NCBI GenBank assembly: GCA_964498075.1
Contig: CAZCGA010000023.1
Coordinates: forward strand, 1-64,000
Direction of reading: 5' to 3'
Length of the DNA stretch: 64,000 bases
Source of the DNA: CAZCGA01 sp964498075
Lineage (GTDB): Bacteria; Desulfobacterota; Binatia; HRBIN30
Shown here: one piece after another, positions 53,820-62,899 of the stretch
Layout: each line of letters starts with the position of its first letter
Numbering within the stretch: the first letter of the stretch is position 1
Translations under genes and position numbers: made by a program
The notes under the pieces: generated by a model
Database searches by the model: none
Told to the model about the DNA's origin: nothing
What the model saw: the letters and a program-made list of their open reading frames with translations, nothing else

Positions 53820-55205
53820 TCAGCGCACGGTGCCGCGCGGCAGACCGTCGGCCGGGGCCGGCTTGCCGGGGGTAATGGGCAGCGGTTCCAGCGTGCCCAC
53901 GGTTCGGTTGGCGGCATCGAAGTAGAACGCTGCGACCCGCTGCACGTCGTCGGCCGTGACCGCGTGCACCGTCGGGACATATGAATCGATGCGCCGCCAG
54001 TCGCCAGCCATTTCGTACTGGCCCAAGAGCATGCCCTGGTAGAAGCCCGAGTCCTGTGCCAACACGAAGCCGGCTTCGAGGCCGTTCTTCGCCTTCGTCA
54101 GCTCCGGCGCACCGACCGGCTGCTTCTGCAAGCGATCGAGCTGCGCCAGCAGCTCTTGCTCCACCTGCTTCGCCGACTTTCCCGGCAGCGGCTGGCCGTA
54201 CACCAGGAACAACCCCGGGTCGATGGAGGTCAGCTCGAAGCTGGTGCCCACATCGCGCGCCAGGCGCTTCTCGTACACCAGCTGCCGGTGCAACCGCGCG
54301 CTCTTGCCGCCACTCAGGAGCGCCGAAATCACCTCGAGGACGGCGCCGTCTGGACTGCTGATAGTGGGAACGTGGTAGGCGAGCGTCACGAAGGGCAGCT
54401 GCGCCTCGCGCTTCAACACACTGCGGCGCTCCCCTTGCTGTTGAGGCTCGACGGAGCGCACGGCCGGCGGCGGGCTGCCGGCGGGCAGCGGGTCGAAAGC
54501 CTTCTCGATCTGCTGCAGCAAAGCGTCGCTCGAGAAGTCGCCGACGCCGACGACCACGGCGTTCCGCGGGGCGTAGTAGGTGCGATAGTACTCCAGCGCA
54601 TCGGCACGCGTGGCGCGTTCCAGATCGCTCATCCAGCCGATCGTCGGCCATTGATACGGATGGGCGGTGTAGGCGACCGAGCTGACCAGCTCGAACAGCG
54701 CCGACACCGGGTTGTTGTCGTTGCGCAGGCGGCGCTCTTCCATCACCACCTTCAGCTCCGGGGTGAACTGGGAGTCGTCGAACTTCAGGTTGACCATGCG
54801 ATCGGCTTCGAGGTCGATGACGACCGACAGCCGATCGCTGGCAAGCGTGGCGAAGTAGGTCGTCGAGTCGTCGGAGGTGAAGGCGTTGTCGTTGCCGCCG
54901 TTGTGCTGGATGATCTTGGAGTAGTCTTCCGGCCCGACCTTCTCCGTGCCCTTGAACATCACGTGCTCCAACAGGTGCGACAAGCCGGTCTTCCCGAGCG
55001 TCTCATTGCGCGAGCCGACGCGGTACCACACCTGCAGCACGGCCACCGGCGCCTTGTGATCTTCCAGGAGCAGGATTTTCAGACCGTTGCCGAGCACCTT
55101 CTCGCGCACGCGCTCGGCATACGACGGTGCAGCGTACACCGGCGCCCGCAGCACCGCGCTCAGCAGGAAACCCGCGGCCAGTATGCTCCCGACGGCGTTG
55201 CGCAT
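53820..55205 (-). CDS. M16 zinc peptidase, catalytic subunit
   Basis: This 461-residue secreted protein (signal ILAAGFLLSAVLRAPVYA) has the inverted zincin motif HLLEH in GLSHLLEHVMFKGTEK and the distal Glu in ELKVVMEERRLRND, so it is the active pitrilysin-type subunit. It cleaves small peptides or misfolded fragments in the periplasm, probably as a heterodimer with the motif-less neighbour downstream. ATG at 55205 starts a proper signal peptide; the 17-codon extension is unlikely. Confidence 0.9.
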   Translation of the reverse strand: MRNAVGSILAAGFLLSAVLRAPVYAAPSYAERVREKVLGNGLKILLLEDHKAPVAVLQVWYRVGSRNETLGKTGLSHLLEHVMFKGTEKVGPEDYSKIIQHNGGNDNAFTSDDSTTYFATLASDRLSVVIDLEADRMVNLKFDDSQFTPELKVVMEERRLRNDNNPVSALFELVSSVAYTAHPYQWPTIGWMSDLERATRADALEYYRTYYAPRNAVVVGVGDFSSDALLQQIEKAFDPLPAGSPPPAVRSVEPQQQGERRSVLKREAQLPFVTLAYHVPTISSPDGAVLEVISALLSGGKSARLHRQLVYEKRLARDVGTSFELTSIDPGLFLVYGQPLPGKSAKQVEQELLAQLDRLQKQPVGAPELTKAKNGLEAGFVLAQDSGFYQGMLLGQYEMAGDWRRIDSYVPTVHAVTADDVQRVAAFYFDAANRTVGTLEPLPITPGKPAPADGLPRGTVR

Positions 55206-55273
55206 CGGACGCCGTGAGTAGCAGCGGGGTCTGAGGGGGTCAAGCAGGCCGCGCATGGTGACCGCGCAACGCG

Positions 55274-55882
55274 CTACTTGCCAGCCACCGCCTCGTACAC
55301 GTCACGCTGCAGCTGCGCCGAGACGTGGGCCAGCGCGCGACTCATCGCCGCCGCCAGCGCCGGAGGGTTGTTGCACGGACACGGCTCTTCGGCCGGATAG
55401 GTCGCCTGCAGCGGCACCGGGTTCGCCGCCCCAGGGGCGTTGCGGACCAGCACGACTCGCAGGCGCAGCCGCGCACTGCAGCTGTCGTTGCCCGGTCCCT
55501 CCTCCAGCACCTCGATCGTGGCGCTCAGCTGGTAGTCGCTGGGCAGCGCCGACGGCCCTTGCTGCACGGCGCGGTAGACACCGGAGCCGGCGAAGTCACG
55601 CGCCAGCAGGTCGCCGACCATGTTGCCGGGATTGGCGCTCCAGCGGCTGTCGGGGTACGTGCCGGTCGCGTACTCGTCCTCCCGGTACACGATCAGCTGA
55701 CGGTCGTAGACCGCGGCGACGCTCATCGGGGCGATGCGCAGCACGGCGGTCAGGGGCTTCCCCGCGATCGCCGGGGGCGTGTACTCGAGCCGGTAGTCGC
55801 GGATCTCCGGAGACGGCACGCTGAAACGCACGCAGCCGACAACCAGCGTGACGAGCGGCAGCAGGGTGGCAACACTCCTCAT
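55274..55882 (-). CDS. ABC-type transport auxiliary lipoprotein (PqiC/YmbA-like)
   Basis: This 202-residue lipoprotein has a lipobox-like VVGC at residues 14-17 and a beta-rich domain with IRDYRLEYTPP and VAAVYDRQLIVYREDEYATG, typical of ABC_trans_aux lipoproteins that accompany MCE systems. Its ATG overlaps the stop of the MCE gene by four bases, so it closes the operon mlaE-mlaF-mlaD-lipoprotein. It probably sits in the outer membrane and receives lipid from the MCE ring. Confidence 0.85.
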   Translation of the reverse strand: MRSVATLLPLVTLVVGCVRFSVPSPEIRDYRLEYTPPAIAGKPLTAVLRIAPMSVAAVYDRQLIVYREDEYATGTYPDSRWSANPGNMVGDLLARDFAGSGVYRAVQQGPSALPSDYQLSATIEVLEEGPGNDSCSARLRLRVVLVRNAPGAANPVPLQATYPAEEPCPCNNPPALAAAMSRALAHVSAQLQRDVYEAVAGK

Positions 55883-56823
55883 GGATTGCTCCGTTGCGCC
55901 GGATGGCGCGGCGCCGGCGGCTCGGCGAAAAGGAGCCGCGACGGCTGATTGCGCAGCTCCTCGGTCAAGCTCTGCAGATTGCCCACCGTGCGGTTGAAGC
56001 GGTCGGTCGTGGCCTGCAAGCCGACGATGAACTGCTGCGTGCTTTGCACCAGCCGGTTCAGCTGATCGAGCGTCTGCGCGACCTGCTCGCCGTTCACACC
56101 CTTCCGAAGGTCGGCGAGGAGCAGCTTGGCATCCTCCGTCGCCTGGGTCGCGTTCTCCACGGCCGCGGCGAGTTTCAGCCCCCTGGTGGTCTCTTCCACA
56201 TTTTTCGCCACGCGCTCGACGGATTGGGTTGCCGTCTGGAAGTTCGTCAGGATCGTCGGGATGCGCTCATCCTGCAGCAGCTGGGTGGCCGACTGCAGGG
56301 CGGCGCGTGCATCGTTCGAGATCCCCCCGAGGTCGAGCTGCATGACCCGATCGTACACGTCACCCAGCGCGTTCTGGATCGCCTTGAAGCTCGACCGGGA
56401 AGACGCGATGACTTCGTACGGCGGCTTGAAGCTCAACGTCGGGGCCTGGTTGAGCGCGTCGCCGGCACGGCGGTCGATCTCGATGTAGCGCAGGCCGGTG
56501 ATGCCACTGAGCTCCAACGTCGCCCGCAAGTTGGGGTCGCGCTTCAGCGCCTTCGCCGCCTTGACGTCGATATTCATGCGCACTTCGATCAGCTCGCCGT
56601 CCGGCGCGATGCTGATGCTGTCAACGCGCCCCGCCGGGACGCCGCGGTACTTCACCGCCGCGCCAGGGTCCAAACCCTGGACGGATTCAGAGACGTACGT
56701 AACGAAGTGCTCGGTCTTTTCGAAGAAGCGGCTGGCACCCAGCCAGATGACGGTACCGATGCCGATGGCGGCCGCTACCATCACGAAGACCCCGACCTGA
56801 ACTTTGTGTGCTTCAGTTGCCAT
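55879..56823 (-). CDS. mlaD: MlaD/MCE-domain substrate-binding protein
   Basis: This 314-residue protein has one N-terminal helix (VQVGVFVMVAAAIGIGTVIW) and one MCE domain (about 40-120) with VQGLDPGAAVKYRGVPAGRV, followed by a long helical region with AALQSATQLLQDERIPTILT. The MCE ring forms a hydrophobic tunnel for phospholipids across the periplasm. It overlaps the ATPase gene end by 11 bases and the lipoprotein start by four. The helical tail is longer than in E. coli MlaD (183 residues), closer to PqiB/YebT-style needles. Confidence 0.92.
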   Translation of the reverse strand: MATEAHKVQVGVFVMVAAAIGIGTVIWLGASRFFEKTEHFVTYVSESVQGLDPGAAVKYRGVPAGRVDSISIAPDGELIEVRMNIDVKAAKALKRDPNLRATLELSGITGLRYIEIDRRAGDALNQAPTLSFKPPYEVIASSRSSFKAIQNALGDVYDRVMQLDLGGISNDARAALQSATQLLQDERIPTILTNFQTATQSVERVAKNVEETTRGLKLAAAVENATQATEDAKLLLADLRKGVNGEQVAQTLDQLNRLVQSTQQFIVGLQATTDRFNRTVGNLQSLTEELRNQPSRLLFAEPPAPRHPAQRSNP

Positions 56824-57619
56824 GGTTCGCTCTCCCGCCGTGGAGGCTGGCTCCCGGCTGTCGGTTGAAGAAGGCTCGCACGCGCGGATCGGGACTGTGA
56901 TCGCGCAGCTCCTTCGGATCGCCCGTCGCGATGATCTGTTTGGTTTCGGGATCGAGCATGATGACGCGCTCGGCGATGGTGAAGATGCTCGCCAGCTCGT
57001 GCGATACGACGACGATGGTCGTGCCGAGGCTCCGGTTGATCTGCAAGATCAGCTCGTCGAGCCCGGCCGAGGTGATGGGATCGAGCCCGGCGGACGGCTC
57101 GTCGAAGAACAGGATGCTCGGATCGAGCGCCATGGCGCGCGCCAGCGCGGCGCGCTTCTTCATGCCGCCGGAAAGCTCGGAGATCAGGAAGTCCTCGAAG
57201 CCCGCGAGCTTCACCATGTTGAGCTTGAGGCGCACCAGCATCTCGATGGTGTCGGGCGGCAACGGCGTATATTCCTCCAGCAGCAGCGCGACGTTCTCCC
57301 CCAGCGTCAGCGACGCGAACAGGGCGCCCGACTGGAACAGCACCCCGAACTTGCGCTGGATGCGCCGCAGCTGATCCTCGTCGGCGCCGGCGACATCCTC
57401 ACCATCGAGCCGGACGTGGCCGGCCGCCGGGCGCTGCAGCCCGATGATGTGGCGCAGCAGTGTCGTCTTGCCGCATCCCGATCCGCCGACGATGACCAGC
57501 CGCTCGCCGCGCCGCACCTCGAAGCTGATGTCGTTCAGGATGGTGCGGTCCTCGTAGCGCGCGATCAAGTGTTCGACCTGAATCGCCGGAGTGGAGGCGG
57601 GTTGCATGACGTCGGCCAT
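56813..57619 (-). CDS. mlaF: MlaF-like ABC ATPase
   Basis: This 268-residue ATPase has Walker A GGSGCGKTTL, signature ELSGGMKKRAAL, Walker B ILFFDEPSAGLDP, and the MCE-specific long C-terminus with IATGDPKELRD. It powers phospholipid movement through the MlaE permease. ATG at 57619 is chosen; a GTG at 57628 overlaps the permease stop (GTGA) and is an equally likely coupled start. The gene is the second of the operon. Confidence 0.92.
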   Translation of the reverse strand: MADVMQPASTPAIQVEHLIARYEDRTILNDISFEVRRGERLVIVGGSGCGKTTLLRHIIGLQRPAAGHVRLDGEDVAGADEDQLRRIQRKFGVLFQSGALFASLTLGENVALLLEEYTPLPPDTIEMLVRLKLNMVKLAGFEDFLISELSGGMKKRAALARAMALDPSILFFDEPSAGLDPITSAGLDELILQINRSLGTTIVVVSHELASIFTIAERVIMLDPETKQIIATGDPKELRDHSPDPRVRAFFNRQPGASLHGGRANHGN

Positions 57620-57624
57620 GGTTC

Positions 57625-58752
57625 TCACCAGTAGTGGAAGAGCACGGTGAACATCGCGTCGGTGACGATGATCAGGAAGATCCCGGCGACGATTGCCGAG
57701 GTGGTGATCCGCCCGACGCTCTCGGCACCTGCGCCCGCCTGGAAGCCGCGCAAGCAGCCGACGCCGGCGATCAGAATGGCGAAGGCCAGGCTCTTCATGA
57801 GACCGGAGCAGACGTCCCAGATCCCGACGGCGAAGCGCGTCTGCCGGATATACACCTGCGCCGGCATATCGAAGCCGAAGACGGCAACCGTCATGCCTCC
57901 CACCACGCCGACCAGGTCGGCGATGAGGGTGAGACAGGGCAGCATGACGAGCAGCGACGCCACCTTCGGCGTCACCAGGAAGCGCGTGCGGTCGAGGCCC
58001 ATAGTGGTGAGCGCGTCGATTTCCTCCGACACCTTCATCGTACCGATCTCGGCGGCGAACGCGGCACCGGAGCGGCCGGCGGCGATGATCGCCGTCATCA
58101 GCGGCCCCAGCTCGCGCACGATGGAGAGGCCGACGAGGTTGGCGATGTAGATGTCGGCGCCGAATTGGGTCAGCTGCACGGCGGCCTGAAAGGCGGTGAT
58201 CAGACCCATGAGGAAGCTGATGAGCGAAACGATCGGCACGCCGTCGAGGCCGGTGCGCTCCATGTAGAGCCAGGTCTCGCGCCAGCGCATGTGCGCCGGA
58301 TGCAGCGCCGCGTCCCGCAGCCCGATCATCACCTCACCGGTAAACGCCACCAGCTCGCGAAAGTCGGACAGGACGTTCAACGTCTCGCCGCCCAGTCGGG
58401 CGGTGATGCTCGTGGGCCGCGTCTTGACCGACCGTGGCGGCTCCAACAGCGCCTCCTGATCGACGAGGCTGAGAAAGCCGTCGATGGCCGGCGTCGAGCC
58501 TGCGATGCGTAGCTGTGCGCCGGCCTGCGCCAGCCGCTGCCGTAGGCCGATAAGCACGGCGCCACCGCCGCTGTCGAAGTAGTCCACCCCGGACAGATCG
58601 AGCACCACGTCGGTCGGCGGCGCGGGCAGCTGCGCGGCAATCTCGTTCAGCAGCTGCTGCGCGTTCTGGATGTCGATGCGTCCCCGGATCGTCGTCTTGA
58701 CCGTTCCGTCCATCGGCTGCATCGACAGCTGGTATGCGGCATCATCCGGCAC
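57625..58752 (-). CDS. mlaE: MlaE permease with N-terminal STAS domain
   Basis: This 375-residue protein has a STAS domain at residues 1-105 (LDLSGVDYFDSGGGAVLIG) fused to an MlaE permease (about 130-375) with VPIVSLISFLMGLITAFQAA, ELGPLMTAIIAAGRSGAAFA and EIGTMKVSEEIDALTTMGLD. In E. coli the STAS part is a separate protein, MlaB; here both are one polypeptide, a common variant in other lineages. It is the first gene of the lipid-transport operon, 73 bases downstream of lexA in the same direction, so partial read-through from the lexA promoter is possible. Confidence 0.93.
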   Translation of the reverse strand: MPDDAAYQLSMQPMDGTVKTTIRGRIDIQNAQQLLNEIAAQLPAPPTDVVLDLSGVDYFDSGGGAVLIGLRQRLAQAGAQLRIAGSTPAIDGFLSLVDQEALLEPPRSVKTRPTSITARLGGETLNVLSDFRELVAFTGEVMIGLRDAALHPAHMRWRETWLYMERTGLDGVPIVSLISFLMGLITAFQAAVQLTQFGADIYIANLVGLSIVRELGPLMTAIIAAGRSGAAFAAEIGTMKVSEEIDALTTMGLDRTRFLVTPKVASLLVMLPCLTLIADLVGVVGGMTVAVFGFDMPAQVYIRQTRFAVGIWDVCSGLMKSLAFAILIAGVGCLRGFQAGAGAESVGRITTSAIVAGIFLIIVTDAMFTVLFHYW

Positions 58753-58825
58753 GGGCTGTTCTTAGCATTCGAACCCGTCGGGGTGAAACGACCGGAGGCG
58801 ACGCGACGGCGAACGACCTGGCGAG

Positions 58826-59428
58826 TCAGTACTTGCGCATCACCGCCACCACGACACCGCGGATGGTGACGTCCTTCTCTTTGGTGATGATCGGGGCCAT
58901 CGACGCGTTGGCCGGCATCAAGCGGATCTTGCCGCGCTTGTCGCGGTAGAACTTCTTGACCGTGGCGTCGCCGTTGATCAGGGCCACCACCGTCTCGCCG
59001 TTGTTGGCGGTCTGGCGTTCCTCGACGACGATGTAGTCGCCGTCGCGGATGCCATCGTCGATCATCGAGTCGCCTTTGACGCGCAGGACAAAGGTATTTT
59101 GGCGGCGGACGAACTCCTCCGGCACCGTGAAGGTGTCGGCATTTTCGAGCGCCTCGATGGGCTGGCCGGCGGCGACGTAGCCGAGCAACGGCAGCTCCAT
59201 GGCCGACGATTTCTTCCGCTGCGGCACCAGCTCGATGGCGCGGCTGAAATTCCACTTCCGCTTGATGAGTCCCTTTTCCTCCAAGTTCGACAGGTGCTTG
59301 TGAACGGTCGCCAGCGAGGACAGTTGGAAGTTCTCGCCGATCTCTTCGAGCGTCGGCGCGTAGCCGTGCGTGGCGATGTGGTCGTCGAGGTAATCGAACA
59401 GTTGCTTCTGCCGTTTGGTGAGAATCAT
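58826..59428 (-). CDS. lexA: LexA SOS repressor
   Basis: This 200-residue repressor has an N-terminal winged helix (residues 1-65; LTKRQKQLFDYLDDH, TVHKHLSNLEEKGLI) and a peptidase S24 domain. All self-cleavage elements are seen: bond Ala87-Gly88 in YVAAGQPIE, nucleophile Ser121 in GDSM, and Lys158 in DATVKKF. It represses SOS genes until RecA triggers cleavage. ATG at 59428 is used because the helix starts there; 20 further codons upstream overlap the promoter. A consensus-like promoter is at 59456-59484. Confidence 0.95.
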   Translation of the reverse strand: MILTKRQKQLFDYLDDHIATHGYAPTLEEIGENFQLSSLATVHKHLSNLEEKGLIKRKWNFSRAIELVPQRKKSSAMELPLLGYVAAGQPIEALENADTFTVPEEFVRRQNTFVLRVKGDSMIDDGIRDGDYIVVEERQTANNGETVVALINGDATVKKFYRDKRGKIRLMPANASMAPIITKEKDVTIRGVVVAVMRKY

Positions 59429-59455
59429 CGCCGCTCCCTCTCGTCGCCTCGTCAT

Positions 59456-59484
59456 TCTATAGCGAAAGTCGGGCGAAGGTTCAA
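59456..59484 (-). promoter_or_regulatory. sigma70-type promoter of lexA
   Basis: On the minus strand TTGAAC (59479-59484) and TATAGA (59456-59461) are separated by exactly 17 bases, five of six and five of six matches to consensus, 28 bases before the lexA ATG. No lineage-typical LexA operator could be recognised, although autoregulation is usual. Confidence 0.7.
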
Positions 59485-59520
59485 ACACTCAGGGTACGAA
59501 TCGCAACGGGCGCCGCGCGC

Positions 59521-59578
59521 GCCGGGGAATAGAATTCCCCGGCTACGGTCTTGAAGAAAGTCGTCTACAAGACGACTC
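59521..59578. repeat. REP-like palindrome unit (singlet)
   Basis: GCCGGGGAAT-AG-AATTCCCCGGC (59521-59543) followed by AGTCGTC-TACAA-GACGACT (about 59559-59577). The order and motifs match one half of the doublet at 3109-3252, so this is a dispersed repeat with at least two copies in the window. Confidence 0.75.
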
Positions 59579-59627
59579 ACAGGGAGGCCCGGCCGGTTGA
59601 TCTCCCGGATTGGCCAGTGGCTGGCGG

Positions 59628-60440
59628 TCAGCGGCTCTGTGTAGCCTGCAGCTCCGCCAGCTGCGCGGCGGCGGCGCTGTAGAGGCCGGCGGTGATACCG
59701 CCGTCGGGGAAGATAATGGTGCCGGTGACGAAGCTGGAGTCGTCGCTGGCGAGGAACGCAGCCACGTTGGCGACGTCCGCCGGCTGTCCGATGCGGCCCG
59801 CGGGCGTGCGGTCGACGAGGTAGCCGGCCATCATCGCGTTATCGGTGATCATCTGGGTCATCGCCGTCTCAATGAAGCCGGGACCGATGGCGTTGCAGGT
59901 AATGCCGTAGCGCCCGCAGGCAACGGCGAACGATTTCACCAGCTGCTTGACGCCGCCTTTGCTAGCGCAGTACGCGGGCGTGCCGGCGCCGCCCCATTCC
60001 GCCATGATGCTGGCGATGGCAATGAGGCGGCCGCCCTTCCCCTGCCGGATCATCTGATTCGCGGCGGCTTGTAGGGTGAAGAACACGCCTTTGAGATTGA
60101 TGCTGATCGTGCGCTCCCACTGCGCCTCGGTCATGCGCAGGCAGTCCGTGTCCGTCTCCACGACGCCGGCATTGGCCACGGCGATGTCGACGTGACCGAA
60201 GGCCGCAACGGCAGCTGCAATCAGCTGGTCGATGTCGTTCTTGTTCGCAACATCGCAGCGTTGCAGGAGGGCGCGCCGGCCACGCGCGCGGACCAGCCGG
60301 GCCGTCTCCTCCATGCGTGACGCATCGATATCCGCAATCACGACGTCGGCGCCTTCGTCGGCGAAACGCAGGGCCATGCCACGCCCGTTGCCGAAAGCCG
60401 CACCAGTGATCACCGCAACCTTCCCATCCAGTTTGCCCAT
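59628..60440 (-). CDS. short-chain dehydrogenase/reductase
   Basis: This 270-residue SDR has VAVITGAAFGNGRGMALRFA as the dinucleotide loop, ANAGVVETD, catalytic Ser in IASIMAEWG and YCASKGGVKQL with the Tyr and Lys. The acidic VVIADIDASR at the end of strand 2 favours NAD(H). The substrate is unknown. The C-terminal PDGGITAG is typical of 3-oxoacyl-ACP-reductase-like SDRs. It precedes no obvious partner; an HAD hydrolase gene lies 48 bases upstream in the same direction. Confidence 0.9.
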   Translation of the reverse strand: MGKLDGKVAVITGAAFGNGRGMALRFADEGADVVIADIDASRMEETARLVRARGRRALLQRCDVANKNDIDQLIAAAVAAFGHVDIAVANAGVVETDTDCLRMTEAQWERTISINLKGVFFTLQAAANQMIRQGKGGRLIAIASIMAEWGGAGTPAYCASKGGVKQLVKSFAVACGRYGITCNAIGPGFIETAMTQMITDNAMMAGYLVDRTPAGRIGQPADVANVAAFLASDDSSFVTGTIIFPDGGITAGLYSAAAAQLAELQATQSR

Positions 60441-60488
60441 GCGAGTACTCCTCTGGTTTATCGATCTACCGAAGGCCGCGGCGAGCGC

Positions 60489-61235
60489 TCAACCCACCCG
60501 ATGCAACAGTTCGGTGAGGTCGTTGACGACGGTGCCCGGTTCGACGCTGCGGCCTTCCGATTCGCGAAAGCTCGGGAACAGTGCGCGGGCGCCGCGCTCG
60601 ATCAGCAACGTGTTCAGTCCGGCGGCCCGCCCGCCGACGATGTCTTCGAGGTACATGTCGCCGACATGCAGCATGGCCTCGGGCTGCACCGCGGCGCGGG
60701 AGAGGGCGACCGTGAAGATGCGCCGATCGGGCTTCTTCACCCCTTCAATGGCCGAGACGACGCGGAAGTCCAGGTAGGGCGAAATGCCGAGGCGATCCAA
60801 GAAGCTCGGGAGATTCGACGGCGCGTTCGACAGGACGCCGAGCCGCACGCCGCGGGCCCGCAAGGCGGCCAGCACCTCCGGCACCTCAGGAAACACCGTC
60901 CAGTTGGTCTCATTCCAGAAGAGTTGCAAGAACTGCCGCATCCGCTCGTCGTGCCCGTCCGCGACCCCCATCTGCGAGAAGATCAGGCGCCCCATCTGGC
61001 CGAACAGGCCGGCGAACTCCTCGTCGGAATCGGAGTAGCGGGCGCCGGCGTGAAACTGCTGCTCCGCGTACTCCTGCCCGCTGCTCCACAGCATGCGGAC
61101 GAGCTGTTCACAGGCTGCCGCCGTCGTCGGCGCGCCGGCCGCGGCGCACAGGTCGGCGAAGATCTCCCACATGGACGCGCGCGGGTAGGCGAGTGTCCAG
61201 CCAACGTCGAGGGAGATGGCGCGAATCGCTTGCAT
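60489..61235 (-). CDS. HAD-superfamily hydrolase
   Basis: This 248-residue HAD protein has motif I ISLDVGWTL (nucleophile Asp; the usual second acid is Gly, as in HDHD3-type members), motif II LGVLSNAPS, Lys in VKKPDRRIF and motif IV HVGDMYLEDIVGGRAAG. A helical cap follows motif I. It is probably a phosphatase of small molecules. ATG at 61235 begins the conserved fold, and the 67-codon extension is not supported. It is divergent from uppP, with 97 bases between starts. Confidence 0.87.
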   Translation of the reverse strand: MQAIRAISLDVGWTLAYPRASMWEIFADLCAAAGAPTTAAACEQLVRMLWSSGQEYAEQQFHAGARYSDSDEEFAGLFGQMGRLIFSQMGVADGHDERMRQFLQLFWNETNWTVFPEVPEVLAALRARGVRLGVLSNAPSNLPSFLDRLGISPYLDFRVVSAIEGVKKPDRRIFTVALSRAAVQPEAMLHVGDMYLEDIVGGRAAGLNTLLIERGARALFPSFRESEGRSVEPGTVVNDLTELLHRVG

Positions 61236-61332
61236 CCGAGCTTGCGTTCCCCTGTGGAATGGTTTAGCCACGCCGGTCCAAAGCCCTCGATGCAGCCGCA
61301 GCGGTGGGCGGTGTCGAGAGAAAGCAGGTTTG

Positions 61333-62121
61333 ATGCTGGTACTCAAGGCCCTCGTGCTGGGGATCGTCGAAGGGGTCACGGAGTTTCTCCCGATCTCATC
61401 GACCGGGCACCTGATCGTCGCGTCGGCGGTCATCAACTATCCCGAAGCCTCGCGCGAGACGTTCGAGATCTTCATCCAGCTCGGCGCGATCCTGGCGGTC
61501 GTGTGGCACTACTGGAGCGCGCTCTTCGGCCTGGTGCAGCGAGCGCCGGCGGAAGAGGGAGCGCGAGCGCTCATCGGCAAGGTGCTATTGGCGTTTCTGC
61601 CGGCCGCGGTCGTTGGCTTCCTGTTCCACCACGCCATCGAGGAGCATCTGTTCAGCCCGGCAGTGGTGGCCACGACCTTGATTATCGGTGGTGTGATCAT
61701 CATCGGCGTGGAGCGGCGCGTGTGGCGCTTTCGGGTGCATACAATCGAGGCCACGGGTTGGTGGGAAGCGTGGTGGGTCGGTGTGGCGCAGATCCTGTCG
61801 CTCATCCCGGGCGTCTCGCGGGCGGGGGCGACGATCATCGGCGGCATGTTTGCGGGGATGGACCGGCCGGCGTCGACGCAGTTTTCGTTCTACCTGTCGA
61901 TCCCGACGATGATGGCCGCGAGCCTCTACAGCCTGTTCAAGGCCCGCCATGAGCTGGTCGCGAGTGACGCGCTATCGCTCGCCGTCGGCTTCGTGGCGGC
62001 GTTCATCTCGGCCTTGATCGTCGTGCGCGCCTTCATCACCTTCGTCCAGCGGCACAACTTCACGGGGTTCGGGTACTACCGCATCGCCGCTGGCGTGGCG
62101 ATCCTCGTCCTGCTGAGTTGA
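61333..62121 (+). CDS. uppP: undecaprenyl-diphosphate phosphatase
   Basis: This 262-residue polytopic protein has both BacA/UppP signatures: EGVTEFLPISSTGHLI near the N-terminus and SLIPGVSRAGATIIGG in the second half, with about eight helices. It recycles the lipid carrier for peptidoglycan and other envelope polymers. The N-terminal 39 codons of the open frame are not conserved, so ATG at 61333 (after AGCAGG) is taken as the start. Confidence 0.95.
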   Translation: MLVLKALVLGIVEGVTEFLPISSTGHLIVASAVINYPEASRETFEIFIQLGAILAVVWHYWSALFGLVQRAPAEEGARALIGKVLLAFLPAAVVGFLFHHAIEEHLFSPAVVATTLIIGGVIIIGVERRVWRFRVHTIEATGWWEAWWVGVAQILSLIPGVSRAGATIIGGMFAGMDRPASTQFSFYLSIPTMMAASLYSLFKARHELVASDALSLAVGFVAAFISALIVVRAFITFVQRHNFTGFGYYRIAAGVAILVLLS

Positions 62122-62357
62122 CGGCCGGCGGAGCAACCGAGGCAGTCGTGCCGCGGTGAACCACGGATCGGCTGTGATGGCGGCCTGACGGTCAACACGG
62201 CGCGACTTCACAGGACGACGCGTCCGACAGTTCCTTGAATACGTGGCGAACTCGGGTGTATGAGGCACGCATGAATGCATCGGCGTTGACCCGCGGCCTC
62301 CGGCGTGGGTTGCCGATTTCATTGATACGCCGAATTCAAAGTTAGCAGGGGACCGCC

Positions 62358-62747
62358 GTGGAGTGGATACAATTGCTCGGGGCCGTCGGAGTCGGGGCCA
62401 TCGTCGCCAAGGTGATGGAAGCCGCATGGCTGAGTAAGGTCACCGAGCGCGCGGCTCTCAAGAGCTGGCTGCGGGACAGGAGGCTCGAGGCATACTCCGC
62501 GGCAGCCCAGGAGTTCCTCTCTTTCGGCCTCACCAGACCCAAGCCGGACGATCCCTTTGAGGCTTATAGTAGTATCGCCCGTGCGATGCTCCTCGTCGAT
62601 GATGAGGCCCTAGCCAAGAGAATGGATCAGTTCATCGCACAAGTAGATCGCTTGCGCACACAACAGCACGGCGAGCAACTCTACGCAGCCCTTGTTGCAG
62701 AGGCCCGCGAGATAGTCTCAAAGATGCGCGAGGCGCTCGTACGATGA
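62358..62747 (+). CDS. hypothetical protein with one N-terminal membrane helix
   Basis: This 129-residue protein starts GTG with a GGGGACC upstream. Residues 5-20 are hydrophobic (LLGAVGVGAIVAKVM), and the rest is charged helix with LKSWLRDRRLEAYSAAAQEF and a Glu/Gln-rich C-terminus. Small one-helix proteins of this build are frequent in accessory regions; no function is known. Base composition here is slightly lower in GC than in the upstream genes. It lies 236 bases after uppP in a region of small, broken genes. Confidence 0.65.
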   Translation: MEWIQLLGAVGVGAIVAKVMEAAWLSKVTERAALKSWLRDRRLEAYSAAAQEFLSFGLTRPKPDDPFEAYSSIARAMLLVDDEALAKRMDQFIAQVDRLRTQQHGEQLYAALVAEAREIVSKMREALVR

Positions 62748-62899
62748 TTCATCCTGCGAGCAACCGGGGACATGGGTACCTCTGTGCCTGCTAACGCGCC
62801 GCTGAAACGGGCCGACGCTGAGAATCCGTGTAGAGGTCGAGCAGCGCCGACCGCCCGCCGCTCAGCGCCGAGCCGTCAGCCGGACATGGAGACGGTGGC

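Noticed and set aside
62789..62875. A second attC-like site (CTAACGCGCCGCTGA ... GCCGCTCAGCGCC)
   Set aside because: The 3' GTTRRRY core is missing and pairing is patchy, so it could be chance or a very decayed site.
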